DNA of 64,000 nt from Gammaproteobacteria bacterium (GCA_021324305.1 JAJPJI010000020.1:62001-126000); one strand, 5' to 3'; counted from the first letter of the stretch, positions 20,865 to 30,532 are shown. Translations and numbers: made by a program. Notes: generated by a model not told the origin, from the sequence alone.

Positions 20865-21821
20865 TCATGCACTCCTTTCACTTTCAAGTTTAAATAATGC
20901 TGTTAAGCCGGTCAGATCGGAGGTGGTTGCCAGTTGTAAATTTTTATCGATACGCTTGATGAGGCCAGTCAACACTTTACCAGGACCACATTCTACAATT
21001 TGCGTGACGCCTTCCTTCAGCAATGCCTGAACTGATTCCACCCAGCGCACCGGGAGATATAGTTGTCTTACCAGGCCATCACGAATGGAATCCGCACTGC
21101 GATAAATCGCAACATCGACATTATTGATAACAGGAATTTCAGGTGTTTTGAATGTTGTCACCGCGAGCAGTTCAGCCAGTCGTTGTGCGGCTGGTTCCAT
21201 TAATTTGCAATGAGAGGGAACGCTCACAGGGATTGATACAGCCAGTTTGGCACCCTGCTCTTTCGCGATGGTAATGGCTCTTTCAACAGCAGATTTGTGT
21301 CCAGCTATGACAATTTGCCCAATACTATTAAAATTTGCCGGAGAGAGCACCTCATCAGCAGACTGCACTGCCTGATGACAGATGTTTTTAACAGCTGCTT
21401 CATCCAGTCCAATGATTGCCGCCATGGCACCCAATCCTGGTGCGACTGCTTCCTGCATGAACATACCACGGGCAGCGACTAAACGAATGCCATCCTTGAA
21501 ATCGAGTGCATTGGCACAAACAAGCGCGGTATATTCTCCAAGGCTGTGTCCGGCAAGCAGTCCAGGCTGAATGGAACTATTTGCCCGTATGATTCTCCAG
21601 AGTGCATAAGAGGCAGCCAACAAGGCTGGCTGTGTGTGGACGGTTTTGTCGAGCTCTTCAACTGGCCCTTCTTGTACCATTTTCCACAAGTCATAACCTA
21701 ATACTGCTGATGCCTCAGAAAACGTTTCCCTGACCAGGCCAAATTGCGCGGCTGTATCTGCCAGCATACCGACACTTTGCGAACCTTGCCCCGGAAATAC
21801 AAATGCTAGATTATTTGTCAT
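20865..21821 (-). CDS. fabD: Malonyl-CoA:ACP transacylase FabD
   Basis: Moves malonyl from CoA to ACP. 318 residues from the ATG at 21821, with the GQGSQ loop (11-15) and nucleophile Ser93 in GHSLGEYTAL; the catalytic His is in VPSHCKLM. An ATG three codons upstream (21830) lies only 3 bases after AGGA and is less likely; the family start (NLAFVFPGQGSQ) fits either. In the order fabH-fabD-fabG-acpP-fabF. Confidence 0.94.
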   Translation of the reverse strand: MTNNLAFVFPGQGSQSVGMLADTAAQFGLVRETFSEASAVLGYDLWKMVQEGPVEELDKTVHTQPALLAASYALWRIIRANSSIQPGLLAGHSLGEYTALVCANALDFKDGIRLVAARGMFMQEAVAPGLGAMAAIIGLDEAAVKNICHQAVQSADEVLSPANFNSIGQIVIAGHKSAVERAITIAKEQGAKLAVSIPVSVPSHCKLMEPAAQRLAELLAVTTFKTPEIPVINNVDVAIYRSADSIRDGLVRQLYLPVRWVESVQALLKEGVTQIVECGPGKVLTGLIKRIDKNLQLATTSDLTGLTALFKLESERSA

Positions 21822-21929
21822 GTCTCTCATACTTCCTGCTTTTGATATTCACCTATACAGCAAACAGTCTTCAGGTATTGAATGCGAAAGCCATGCCCTG
21901 AATGAATGTCCGGGTTACGGAAAAAAAAA

Positions 21930-22886
21930 TTAGTATTTAACTAAAGCTGATCCCCAGGCCAAACCACCACCGAAGCCTTCCATCATTAAAATGTGACCGC
22001 GCTGTATGCGGCCATCTCGAACTGCTTCATCCAGCGCCAAAGGTATGGAGGCACTGGAGGTATTGCCCTGCTTGTCCAATGTTATGGCAACTCTATCCAG
22101 CGGCAGATTTAGTTTTTTTGCCATGGCGTCAATAATACGCATGTTTGCCTGATGTGGAACCAGCCAGTCAACATCGGATTTTTGCATCGAATTGGCTGCC
22201 AGTGTTTCATCAAACAAATCACCCAGGGTATTAACAGCCAGCTTGAATAATTGGTTACCCATCATCTTGACTGTTTCAAGATTGGGTGTCTTTCTTGACC
22301 CCAAAGGAAGATACAAAACATCTTTGTGTGTGCCATCTGCATGCAAATGTGTCGATAAAATGCCTGGTTCCTTACTGGCGCCCAGTACCACTGCGCCTGC
22401 GCCGTCGCCAAACAAGACACAGGTACTGCGGTCTTCCCAGTCAATGATACGTGACATAACTTCACTGCCGATAACCAGGACGTTTTTTACCATCCCATTA
22501 CGAATAAACTGATCAGCTATGCTGAATGCATACATAAAACCCGCACAAGCAGAAGCATTCAAATCAAATGCAGGGCAGCCTGCGATACCAAAACGTTCCT
22601 GAAGCAAACAGGCAGTACTTGGAAATACCATATGCGGCGTGGTGGATGAAACAATAATCATGTCAATTTCATCTGGCCTGATGCCTGCGGTTTCAAGAGC
22701 AACGCGGCCAGCCCGTTCAGCCATGGTGACAGCATTTTCATCGGCTGCCGCGATATGCCGCTCGCGGATACCAGTACGATCAAGTATCCACTCATTGGTC
22801 GTATCGACCATTTTTTCCAGATCAAAATTAGTCAGGATTTTTTCAGGCAGATAGCTACCCGTACCTAGAATTTTTGAATATGTCAT
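21930..22886 (-). CDS. fabH: 3-oxoacyl-ACP synthase III FabH
   Basis: Starts fatty-acid synthesis by condensing acetyl-CoA with malonyl-ACP. 318 residues with the Cys-His-Asn triad: C114 in SACAGFMYA, His in VPHQAN and Asn in GNTSSAS; the C-terminal [10 protein letters not shown] is also conserved. ATG at 22886, six bases after plsX. Confidence 0.96.
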   Translation of the reverse strand: MTYSKILGTGSYLPEKILTNFDLEKMVDTTNEWILDRTGIRERHIAAADENAVTMAERAGRVALETAGIRPDEIDMIIVSSTTPHMVFPSTACLLQERFGIAGCPAFDLNASACAGFMYAFSIADQFIRNGMVKNVLVIGSEVMSRIIDWEDRSTCVLFGDGAGAVVLGASKEPGILSTHLHADGTHKDVLYLPLGSRKTPNLETVKMMGNQLFKLAVNTLGDLFDETLAANSMQKSDVDWLVPHQANMRIIDAMAKKLNLPLDRVAITLDKQGNTSSASIPLALDEAVRDGRIQRGHILMMEGFGGGLAWGSALVKY

Positions 22887-22892
22887 GGGTAA

Positions 22893-23933
22893 TCAACCAC
22901 CTTCTGAAGGTAATGATGATTTCAATAATTGTTCGACTTCGCTCCGGATACGCTCCGGAACATTTTTTTCCACGCCTGTAATGCCTTCTTCAATTGCACG
23001 TGCAAACGCCTGGATATTTGCTCCTCCATGGCTTTTAATCACTGTGCCATTAAGACCGATAAATGTTGCACCGTTATAGCGGCTTGGGTCAATGCGTTTT
23101 ATAAATGATTTTAAAACAGGTTTCACTAACAGGCCGACCAGTTTGGTGAAAATATTACGCATGAATGCTTCTTTCATTAGGCGGGCAATAAACCTAGCTA
23201 CACCTTCGGTTGTTTTAAGCGTAACATTGCCAACAAAACCGTCACAGACAACAACATCAGCTTCACCTTTATGGATGGCATCTGCTTCAATAAACCCCGC
23301 ATAATTGATCGACTTTGCGTTCTGGAGTAAAAGCGCTGTCTGTTTGACCTGTTCATTGCCTTTTATTTCTTCTTCACCAATATTCAATAAATGGACCTTG
23401 GGATTGGGAATGTTATCTACCGCTGAAGCAAAAACAGAACCCATCACAGCAAATTGCACGAGATCGGCAGCGCTGGAATCAACATTGGCGCCCAGGTCAA
23501 GCATGCGCACACTCTTATTGGGGTCAATAGTAGGAAAGGTCGAAATGATAGCAGGACGATCAACGCCGGACAGGGTTTTCAGGACAAATCTTGCTGTTGC
23601 CATCAGTGCTCCTGTATTACCAGCACTGACACAAGCTTGTGCTTTCCCTTCTTTCAGCTGGTTGATGGCAACCCGCATGGAAGAATCTTTTTTGTTACGC
23701 AGCGCAAGAGATGGTGACTCATCCATTTCGACTTTTTGCGAGGCATGCTGGATGCTAAGCCGGTTGGAATCATATTGGTATGACCTCAACGACTGCCTCA
23801 GGATGTCTGCGTCACCAACCAAAATAAGACGCAAGCTTGGATGCTTCGCCAGCACTTCCAATGAAGCGGGAACGGTGACGGGAGGACCAAAATCGCCTCC
23901 CATTGCATCGATAGCTATTGTTGTCTCTGTCAA
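22893..23933 (-). CDS. plsX: Phosphate acyltransferase PlsX
   Basis: Makes acyl-phosphate from acyl-ACP for the PlsX/PlsY route to phosphatidic acid. 346 residues with the N-terminal motif [14 protein letters not shown] and the GNTGAL and DGFVGNV motifs. I place the start at TTG 23933, five bases after the rpmF stop, with GAAGAG upstream. A longer frame up to 24008 would overlap rpmF by about 70 bases and add residues with no family match. Joins rpmF and fabH in one operon. Confidence 0.9.
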   Translation of the reverse strand: MTETTIAIDAMGGDFGPPVTVPASLEVLAKHPSLRLILVGDADILRQSLRSYQYDSNRLSIQHASQKVEMDESPSLALRNKKDSSMRVAINQLKEGKAQACVSAGNTGALMATARFVLKTLSGVDRPAIISTFPTIDPNKSVRMLDLGANVDSSAADLVQFAVMGSVFASAVDNIPNPKVHLLNIGEEEIKGNEQVKQTALLLQNAKSINYAGFIEADAIHKGEADVVVCDGFVGNVTLKTTEGVARFIARLMKEAFMRNIFTKLVGLLVKPVLKSFIKRIDPSRYNGATFIGLNGTVIKSHGGANIQAFARAIEEGITGVEKNVPERIRSEVEQLLKSSLPSEGG

Positions 23934-23937
23934 CGGA

Positions 23938-24141
23938 TTACTCTTCGTTGCTTTCGTCTTCAACAGTTGCAGACTTGTTGATAACCTGGCGGCCTTTGTA
24001 ATAACCATCCGGGCTTACATGGTGACGGCGGTGTGTTTCACCAGTTGCGGCGTCGATTGATAATGTCGGCTTGGTTAACCCATCATGTGCGCGACGCATG
24101 CCACGTCTGGAACGAGTTACACGACTTTTTTGAACTGCCAT
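23938..24141 (-). CDS. rpmF: 50S ribosomal protein L32
   Basis: Large-subunit ribosomal protein, 67 residues. The N-terminus [19 protein letters not shown] and the later [15 protein letters not shown] are family hallmarks. No CxxC zinc pairs are present, as in the cysteine-free form. The C-terminus carries an acidic tail (VEDESNEE). Lies between yceD and plsX in the widely conserved yceD-rpmF-plsX order. Confidence 0.96.
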   Translation of the reverse strand: MAVQKSRVTRSRRGMRRAHDGLTKPTLSIDAATGETHRRHHVSPDGYYKGRQVINKSATVEDESNEE

Positions 24142-24183
24142 TTTCTGAACTCCCCACTCTGAAACGATAATAACATCGACAAG

Positions 24184-24705
24184 TTATTGTTTATGCTTGT
24201 CTTTTAATGATTTCAATACATGGAAAGGATTTTCACCTTTACCCTGCTCCCATCCTGAATCTGACAAAGGTAACTTGACCTTGCAGTCATCAGGTTCATG
24301 TCTGGGTATAATTGGCAAATTCAGAATGATCTCATCTTCTATCAATTCTCTGAGTGCCAGATTACCCTCTTTTGCCAATGCTGGTTCATAACGTTCCGGC
24401 AAGGCATTTGCTTCGTCAAGTGTATTGACGATACCCAGGACAAAGTCCGACATTATTCCATAAGTGAACGGTTCCATACAACGTTGGCATTGCAGCGTCA
24501 GCTTCGTTTCAAGGTGACCTTTAAGAAAGGTAATGCCTTGCTCATCGACACCAAATTGCATTTTTACGGCCACAGTATCAGTGCCAGGAATCACGTTTGC
24601 ACTGAGCCTTTGCATATCAGCTATTTTCAGAACGCCATCAAGTCCAAGGCTCTGCTCGGCATAACGAAACGGATCTATATGTTCAGGTATGAATTTTTCA
24701 GACAT
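24184..24705 (-). CDS. yceD: YceD family protein (DUF177), 23S rRNA accumulation protein
   Basis: Conserved protein linked to 23S rRNA accumulation in E. coli and almost always upstream of rpmF. 173 residues; a CxxC (CQRCMEP, near residue 95) and the C-terminal DSGWEQGKGENPFHVLKSL motif identify the family. The ATG at 24705 sits 6 bases after a near-consensus -10, so the mRNA is predicted to be leaderless. It heads the eight-gene fatty-acid block running to fabF. Confidence 0.92.
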   Translation of the reverse strand: MSEKFIPEHIDPFRYAEQSLGLDGVLKIADMQRLSANVIPGTDTVAVKMQFGVDEQGITFLKGHLETKLTLQCQRCMEPFTYGIMSDFVLGIVNTLDEANALPERYEPALAKEGNLALRELIEDEIILNLPIIPRHEPDDCKVKLPLSDSGWEQGKGENPFHVLKSLKDKHKQ

Positions 24706-24711
24706 GCGCGC

Positions 24712-24740
24712 ATTTTATGAGCGGTCTTCCCTGGTGTCAA
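24712..24740 (-). promoter_or_regulatory. Near-consensus sigma-70 promoter of the yceD-rpmF-plsX-fab block
   Basis: On the minus strand TTGACA (24740-24735) and TAAAAT (24717-24712) are separated by exactly 17 bases. The ATG of yceD starts at 24705, the position where transcription would normally begin, so no room is left for a ribosome site. Confidence 0.82.
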
Positions 24741-24847
24741 TCAGAACGCTGATAATTATGATAAAACAGAGCAAAATGCTCCAATTTTCAAACTGAACAC
24801 TGTGTATACGGCTATCATCTTATCATATCGTCAGATATTAACCATTT

Positions 24848-24880
24848 CTTAATATTTCCTTAAGCATGCACACCTAGAAT
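24848..24880 (+). promoter_or_regulatory. PmrA-type box and -10 element upstream of the 771-residue gene
   Basis: CTTAAT-N5-CTTAAG (24848-24864) matches the PmrA direct-repeat consensus, with TTAA cores 11 bases apart. A -10 element TAGAAT (24875-24880) begins 10 bases later, so the box covers the -35 position. In Legionella and Coxiella PmrA controls Dot/Icm components and effectors through this kind of site. Start of transcription expected near 24887. Confidence 0.65.
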
Positions 24881-24938
24881 GCCTGACATTTATACAACCT
24901 ACAACAAACCTCAATTACAGAAAGAGGAGATATTCTGA

Positions 24939-27254
24939 ATGTCAAGTCCACGCCGCCAATCCAAGCCTTTGAATGTACCGCGTCAAGACTCCTCCAGTGA
25001 CGAAGAAAATGTAGTTATTCATACTCCTGAGCGTGACTACACGCTAAAAAGAGAAGATGAGCGGATGGTTGTCGAAAGTGAAGGCAGTTTATTGCAAGTT
25101 ACCCGCAAAGGGCATCATGTTGATGTTGTGCTGTCAAGAACACCCGAATCGGAATCCACTCTGGAAAGACATACTTCAACAACAAGTGGCCATAAGGATA
25201 AAATGAAAGATATGTCACGCACATCTCATATGGGAGAAGAAGATTCTGTCATAGAGATACACAGTCCAAGTTCGCAAGGCGTGATCAGCACAACCCAGTC
25301 AAAGCGAACCTTCCAGCCTAATCCTGATTCAGAGTTGCGCAAGGCCAGAAACAAGAAGAAGAATGCAAAGCGCAAGGCCAGAAGACGCAAAGCTGCAGAG
25401 CATCATCGTGATGTCGAAGAGTCGCTTTTCAGTGAAAATCCAACAAGTTTAAGGCGAGAAGAATCGGAAGGACTACTTTCTGATCAAAGCAGCGAGTCTG
25501 AAGTTCAGGAAGAATCACAGGGCTGGTTAAGCTGGGCCTGGAATGGTGTGACAAGCGGCGCTGTCTTTACCGCCAAGGCGGTTGGCAATGGGCTTCTTTA
25601 TGCTGTCAAACATCCTATCGTCACTACCCTCTCTCTGGTTACCGCTGCCCCGCCAGCATTGAATGCACTGGCGATGCCAAGCGGCAAATCACCCGATAAA
25701 ATCGGCACCGAGTGGTGGAATGAAATGTCGACGTGGAAAAAAGCTCATTCAATTATCAATTCTGCGTCATCACTTGCCATTAATGCCATCATGAATGCGT
25801 TCTTCCTGCCTACCGCCTGGGAAAAGTTCAGAAAAAGCATTACGCACGCATTTGACAGCCCTAAGGATTTTATTGATAACCTCTTTTCTATTGTGCTGGG
25901 TCTGGGTGGAGCAGTCGCGGCAGCAGCGATTGCCTATGCTGCATTTACCTGGCTATGGTACGGTGAGATCTCTGCTGCAGTTCCATCTGCTATCAGCTTT
26001 GTGGTCACCCTGGCTTCACGATATATTGGCGTGAAAAATATTTTCAAACGTATCCATAACCTGTTTAGTGATGATGCTAAAACCCAGGCGGAGTTTGCAG
26101 AAAATCTGGAACATATCAAGCCAGAGTATCTCGATGAATTGCGCGAGAAATTTGAAATTATTCTTGAAGAGGTTTTTGAGGCTTGCGAACTTTATGTGAC
26201 GGATGTGGAGCCACAGCCAGATGAGATCGATGATTTGCCGCTCGCTGCAAATTCAGCTTACATCCGTTATCAGGACAAGCTTTATTATGTTAACAAAGCA
26301 AACAAGGAATGCATTTTACTGGACAAAAATGATAAACAGCCAATTGATCTCACCGAGTTTGATCGTGCAACGGGTATTAATGATTTCTCCCAGCTAATCG
26401 GCAGATCAAAAGTTTTGTCACTTGAAGAGTTAGCCCGGATTCATCAGATCACAGGACACGAATTCAAACATTTTGACAGTTCCTTGACTGATGGTGAATT
26501 TGATCATATTTCAAGCAAGCTGGTCGATGCATTAACTGAATTAGCCAAGGCTCATCCAGACCTAGTCAGTGAAACGACGACTGGTGAATACGTGAAAAAA
26601 TATGCCGGATTAATATTTGATCTCTCATTTGCCACCATCCTGGTAGGTGCGCCTGCATATTTGACTTTTATGCAAAAAGGGTTCGACGGTGTCAATACCA
26701 TATCAAAGCTTGCCGGTACTGATTTGACGACTATTGATGTGTGGGCAAGAAGAGCCATTGGTATTGTACCGGGGCTGGCGACAGCCATGTTATATGCTGA
26801 TTCCGGCACCAAGATTCGCACAACATGTGTCGAGCTTGCCAAGCATCTTTATGAAAACCCGAAAGACTTGCCATTTGCTGTCCTTGCACTGGTGGCTAAT
26901 GGCTTTGCAACCAGCGGTCCGCAAAACGTTGCCGCTGGCGTCGCAGCGAATAAGGACAATGTGATTGGCGTCACTCCTGATGATGCCTTCGGAACAACTC
27001 TTATTGTTTTAAACGCGATCGCGGGCGGTGTTGTAAATGGTAACGCGTCATTGAATAAGGCATTTTTAGCCAATAAATCCGCTATGCAGCTTACGGAACA
27101 GGATGTTGCCAGATATTTAAGCAAGGTTAATGATCATCTGGTTAGCCATTCGACGATAGATCAGCTCAAGCTGTTCAACGCCAGTGTCAAAAAAGACAAA
27201 TCAAGCGGTGAGCGAGACCTGCTGCGCCGTGTTGATAGCACATTCGTGGTATAA
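24939..27254 (+). CDS. Orphan 771-residue multi-pass membrane protein, candidate type IV effector
   Basis: I recognise no family. Residues 1-195 are polar and probably disordered, rich in Ser/Glu/Arg, with a strongly basic stretch at 133-151 (RKARNKKKNAKRKARRRK) that resembles a nuclear-localisation or nucleic-acid-binding signal. Hydrophobic segments follow at about 205-245, 275-293, 315-363, 556-576, 603-621 and 684-700, separated by a charged soluble region (370-550). The C-terminus is SSGERDLLRRVDSTFVV. There is no signal peptide. A GAGGAG ribosome site precedes the ATG, and a PmrA-type box lies in the promoter. The gene is monocistronic with its own terminator. Effector status is inferred from promoter, size, orphan nature and architecture; a bacterial membrane role is the alternative. 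Confidence 0.8.
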   Translation: MSSPRRQSKPLNVPRQDSSSDEENVVIHTPERDYTLKREDERMVVESEGSLLQVTRKGHHVDVVLSRTPESESTLERHTSTTSGHKDKMKDMSRTSHMGEEDSVIEIHSPSSQGVISTTQSKRTFQPNPDSELRKARNKKKNAKRKARRRKAAEHHRDVEESLFSENPTSLRREESEGLLSDQSSESEVQEESQGWLSWAWNGVTSGAVFTAKAVGNGLLYAVKHPIVTTLSLVTAAPPALNALAMPSGKSPDKIGTEWWNEMSTWKKAHSIINSASSLAINAIMNAFFLPTAWEKFRKSITHAFDSPKDFIDNLFSIVLGLGGAVAAAAIAYAAFTWLWYGEISAAVPSAISFVVTLASRYIGVKNIFKRIHNLFSDDAKTQAEFAENLEHIKPEYLDELREKFEIILEEVFEACELYVTDVEPQPDEIDDLPLAANSAYIRYQDKLYYVNKANKECILLDKNDKQPIDLTEFDRATGINDFSQLIGRSKVLSLEELARIHQITGHEFKHFDSSLTDGEFDHISSKLVDALTELAKAHPDLVSETTTGEYVKKYAGLIFDLSFATILVGAPAYLTFMQKGFDGVNTISKLAGTDLTTIDVWARRAIGIVPGLATAMLYADSGTKIRTTCVELAKHLYENPKDLPFAVLALVANGFATSGPQNVAAGVAANKDNVIGVTPDDAFGTTLIVLNAIAGGVVNGNASLNKAFLANKSAMQLTEQDVARYLSKVNDHLVSHSTIDQLKLFNASVKKDKSSGERDLLRRVDSTFVV

Positions 27255-27267
27255 TCCTGCCTTCAAC

Positions 27268-27311
27268 AGAATCCCTGTTTTAAAAATAAAACAGGGATTC
27301 TTTGATTTTAA
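27268..27311 (+). terminator. Intrinsic terminator of the 771-residue gene
   Basis: A 15-bp perfect stem (AGAATCCCTGTTTTA / TAAAACAGGGATTCT) with an AAAA loop, followed by a T-rich tail (TTGATTTTA). Lies 13 bases after the stop codon. Confidence 0.85.
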
Positions 27312-27478
27312 TCCTGAAGATCAAGGTTTAATGTTTATTTTGAGAGCATGTGTCAGGAAAGCGTTCTGAGGGTTAACCACCGTTTCGTGTGATCAGCTGT
27401 CAGTTTTTTACCCACTCTGGCTAGGGATTTCATCCAGCGTTTTTATTCTTTTTTGTAATCACTTGCTATCTCAGCCGA

Positions 27479-27526
27479 TATACTTTATCTTGTTACGTAA
27501 CCCAGAAAAACAACTACATATTGTGG
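27479..27526 (+). promoter_or_regulatory. Paired NrdR boxes over the nrdA promoter
   Basis: Two imperfect copies of the NrdR box (consensus acaCwAtATaTwGtgt) occupy 27480-27495 (ATACTTTATCTTGTTA) and 27511-27526 (CAACTACATATTGTGG). Their cores are exactly 31 bases apart, the three-turn spacing typical of NrdR operators. A -10-like TATACT (27479-27484) overlaps the upstream box, consistent with repression of nrdA by NrdR-ATP/dATP. Confidence 0.6.
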
Positions 27527-27528
27527 TT

Positions 27529-27563
27529 TTTCGACATCGCCACCACAAGATGGCTTGTCGAAA
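27529..27563 (+). other. Hairpin in the nrdA leader
   Basis: TTTCGACA (27529-27536) pairs with TGTCGAAA (27556-27563), with an inner GCCA / TGGC pair. It lies downstream of the NrdR boxes and 45 bases before the nrdA start, and may affect leader stability. No known riboswitch class is recognised. Confidence 0.35.
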
Positions 27564-27607
27564 TCCCTTATTCGATCATTATCTTAGATATTGTGGAGAA
27601 AGAGAAC

Positions 27608-30442
27608 ATGGATATCCAAACATCGTCATCTCACGTTACTCACGCCCCCCATTTTGAGATTGCACAAACTGCCCCTGGTCTGATAAAAGTAATACGCCGT
27701 AATGGCACCGTTACCCCCTTCGACGCCAATAAAATTGCTGTTGCCATGACCAAAGCATTTCTGGCGGTCGAAGGAGATACGGCAGCAGGATCCAGCCGCA
27801 TTCATGAAAAAGTAACTGCGCTAACCAAAAAAATAGCTGATACCTTTGTTCGCCGTATGCATACAGGCGGAACCATTCATATTGAAGAAATCCAGGATCA
27901 GGTTGAGCTTGAACTCATGCGAACTGCTGAGTATAAAGTTGCCAAAGCTTATGTGCTTTATCGTGAGGAACGACGTCGCGTACGCGAACAGGAGCAAAAA
28001 CAGAAAGAAGCCGAGAGTAAAACATTTAATTTACACGTGACGCTTGCTGATGGAACGGTCAAGCCGCTGGATATGGATGCATTACAAGCCCAGGTACAGC
28101 ATGCTTGCGCCGGACTAGGCAGTGTTTCTTCTGAACAAATCATTGAAGACGTCAAACGTAACCTGTTTGATAAAGTACCGGTACGTGAGGTCAATAAAGC
28201 ACTTGTGATGTCTGCGCGCATCATGATTGAGAAAGAACCCAATTATACTTATGTCGCTGCCCGGTTACTGCTTGACGATTTACGTCGCGAGGCATTTGAC
28301 TTCCTCAGCCTGAAACACAACCAAAACCTGGCTGAAAATCAAAATTTCTACGCTGATTATCTGGAAGCATACCTGGATGCGGGCATCAAACATGAACTGC
28401 TGGACCCAAAACTAAAATCATTCAATCTTGATGAAATCTGCGCTGCTATTAAACCTGAGCGTGATTTGTTATTTACCTATCTTGGGTTGCAGACATTATA
28501 CGATCGTTACTTTATTCACTGGGATGGCAAACGCTTCGAACTGCCGCAGGCATTCTTTATGCGTGTTGCCATGGGACTTGCCCTGAATGAAAAAGAAAAA
28601 GAAAAGCGCGCGATCGAATTTTACAATCTGTTATCATCATTTGATTTCATGAGTTCCACACCAACCCTGTTTAATTCGGGTACGCTGCGGCCCCAATTAT
28701 CTAGCTGCTATCTCACCACAGTACCTGATGATCTCGATGGTATTTACAGCGCAATCAAGGATAATGCCCTGTTGTCCAAATATGCCGGTGGATTAGGCAA
28801 TGACTGGACAAACGTACGCGCCATGGGTGCACGAATCAAGGGTACAAATGGCAAGTCCCAAGGCGTGGTGCCATTTCTTAATGTAGCCAATGCAACAGCT
28901 GTCGCTGTTAACCAGGGCGGCAAGCGCAAAGGCGCTGTTTGTGCCTATCTTGAAACCTGGCATAAAGACATTGAAGAATTTCTCGAGTTACGCAAGAACA
29001 CTGGTGACGAACGTCGGCGTACACACGACATGAATACCGCAAACTGGATCCCGGATTTGTTTATGCAGCGGGTTGCAGAAAACAAGGATTGGACATTGTT
29101 TTCCCCTGATGAAACACCTGATCTGCATGATTTGTATGGTCAGGCATTTGTTGAAGCATATACAGCTTACGAAGCCAAGGCAGCCCGCGGTGAAATCAGA
29201 AATTCCAAGAAAGTACCGGCAGTTGTTTTGTGGCGCAAGATGTTAACCATGCTGTTCGAAACAGGCCACCCATGGATTACGTTCAAGGATGTTTGCAACC
29301 TGCGCTCGCCTCAGCAGCATGCTGGTGTCGTTCACAGCTCAAATCTGTGTACTGAAATCACACTCAATACCTCACGCGAAGAAATTGCTGTCTGTAACCT
29401 TGGAAGTGTCAACCTGATAGCGCACATGACTGACAAGGGGCTGGATAAGGACAAGCTGCGACGTACTATTCACACTGCCATACGCATGCTTGATAATGTC
29501 ATTGATATTAATTATTATTCCGTTCCGCAAGCAAGAAATTCGAATCTGAAACACCGTCCAATCGGTATGGGCATCATGGGCTTCCAGGATGCGCTTTATA
29601 CTTTGCGCATACCTTATGCGTCTCAAGATGCGGTTGAATTTGCTGACCGTTCCATGGAATTAATCAGCTATTATGCTATTGAAGCTTCGACTTATCTTGC
29701 TGAAGAACGCGGCAAATATTCAACTTATGAAGGATCACTCTGGAGCAAGGGCATTCTTCCAATAGATTCCATCGCCATTCTTGCACAAAACCGCGGCGCA
29801 TATCTGGAACTTGATAAAACACAAACATTGGACTGGAACGCATTGCGTGAACGCGTAAAGAAAGTTGGTATGCGCAACTCAAATGTTCTTGCCATTGCGC
29901 CTACTGCAACCATATCCAATATCTGCGGCGTTTCACAATCCATTGAACCGACCTATCAAAATCTGTTTGTGAAGTCCAATCTCTCCGGCGAGTTCACTGT
30001 CATTAATCCTTATCTTGTTTCTGATCTCAAGCAGGAAGGATTATGGGATGAAGTCATGGTCAATGACCTCAAGTATTACAATGGTAGTGTTGCTAAAATC
30101 AGCCGCATACCTGAAAAATTAAAACAGATTTATGCTACCGCATTTGAAGTCGATCCCACCTGGCTGGTTGAGGCTGGAGCACGCCGACAAAAATGGATTG
30201 ATCAATCACAATCACTCAATCTGTACATGGCGCAACCTTCCGGCAAAAAAATGGATCAGCTATATCGTCATGCCTGGATACGCGGCTTAAAAACAACGTA
30301 TTACTTGCGCAGTATGGGTGCAACCAATACAGAAAAAGCAACCATTGATGATCGAGCTTTAAATGCCGTACAAGTAGAACCAGCTTCAGCGGCACCAAAA
30401 GCATGTCTGATTACGGATCCAACTTGCGAAGCATGTCAATAA
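27608..30442 (+). CDS. nrdA: Class Ia ribonucleotide reductase alpha subunit NrdA
   Basis: Reduces ribonucleotides to deoxyribonucleotides. 944 residues from the ATG at 27608 (GGAG 10 bases upstream); a TTG-started frame from 27521 would run through the regulatory leader. Two ATP-cone regions are visible: one after IKVIRRNGTVTPFD and a second after LHVTLADGTVKPLD. The catalytic core holds the redox cysteine in SSCYLTT, NLCTEI (Asn, Cys, Glu), AVCNLGSVNL, and the radical-path tyrosine in LNLYMAQPSG. The C-terminus carries the swinging CEAC pair. This long, two-cone form resembles Pseudomonas and chlamydial NrdA rather than E. coli NrdA. nrdB follows after 90 bases. Confidence 0.95.
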   Translation: MDIQTSSSHVTHAPHFEIAQTAPGLIKVIRRNGTVTPFDANKIAVAMTKAFLAVEGDTAAGSSRIHEKVTALTKKIADTFVRRMHTGGTIHIEEIQDQVELELMRTAEYKVAKAYVLYREERRRVREQEQKQKEAESKTFNLHVTLADGTVKPLDMDALQAQVQHACAGLGSVSSEQIIEDVKRNLFDKVPVREVNKALVMSARIMIEKEPNYTYVAARLLLDDLRREAFDFLSLKHNQNLAENQNFYADYLEAYLDAGIKHELLDPKLKSFNLDEICAAIKPERDLLFTYLGLQTLYDRYFIHWDGKRFELPQAFFMRVAMGLALNEKEKEKRAIEFYNLLSSFDFMSSTPTLFNSGTLRPQLSSCYLTTVPDDLDGIYSAIKDNALLSKYAGGLGNDWTNVRAMGARIKGTNGKSQGVVPFLNVANATAVAVNQGGKRKGAVCAYLETWHKDIEEFLELRKNTGDERRRTHDMNTANWIPDLFMQRVAENKDWTLFSPDETPDLHDLYGQAFVEAYTAYEAKAARGEIRNSKKVPAVVLWRKMLTMLFETGHPWITFKDVCNLRSPQQHAGVVHSSNLCTEITLNTSREEIAVCNLGSVNLIAHMTDKGLDKDKLRRTIHTAIRMLDNVIDINYYSVPQARNSNLKHRPIGMGIMGFQDALYTLRIPYASQDAVEFADRSMELISYYAIEASTYLAEERGKYSTYEGSLWSKGILPIDSIAILAQNRGAYLELDKTQTLDWNALRERVKKVGMRNSNVLAIAPTATISNICGVSQSIEPTYQNLFVKSNLSGEFTVINPYLVSDLKQEGLWDEVMVNDLKYYNGSVAKISRIPEKLKQIYATAFEVDPTWLVEAGARRQKWIDQSQSLNLYMAQPSGKKMDQLYRHAWIRGLKTTYYLRSMGATNTEKATIDDRALNAVQVEPASAAPKACLITDPTCEACQ

Positions 30443-30456
30443 AATTATAATCACTC

Positions 30457-30492
30457 TCCCTGCCCTGACTGGGTTGACTCTCAGGGCCGGGA
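30457..30492 (+). other. Hairpin between nrdA and nrdB
   Basis: CCCTGA / TCAGGG with outer TCCC / GGGA pairing, loop of about 12 bases. No T-tract follows, so it more likely modulates RNA stability or the nrdA:nrdB ratio than ends transcription. Confidence 0.4.
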
Positions 30493-30532
30493 TTAAATAC
30501 GCAGAGAGAGCAACTAACAACGGAGATCACGA

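Noticed and set aside
23305..24060. 251-residue plus-strand frame
   Set aside because: Lies opposite plsX and rpmF, which are both certain; an antisense artefact.
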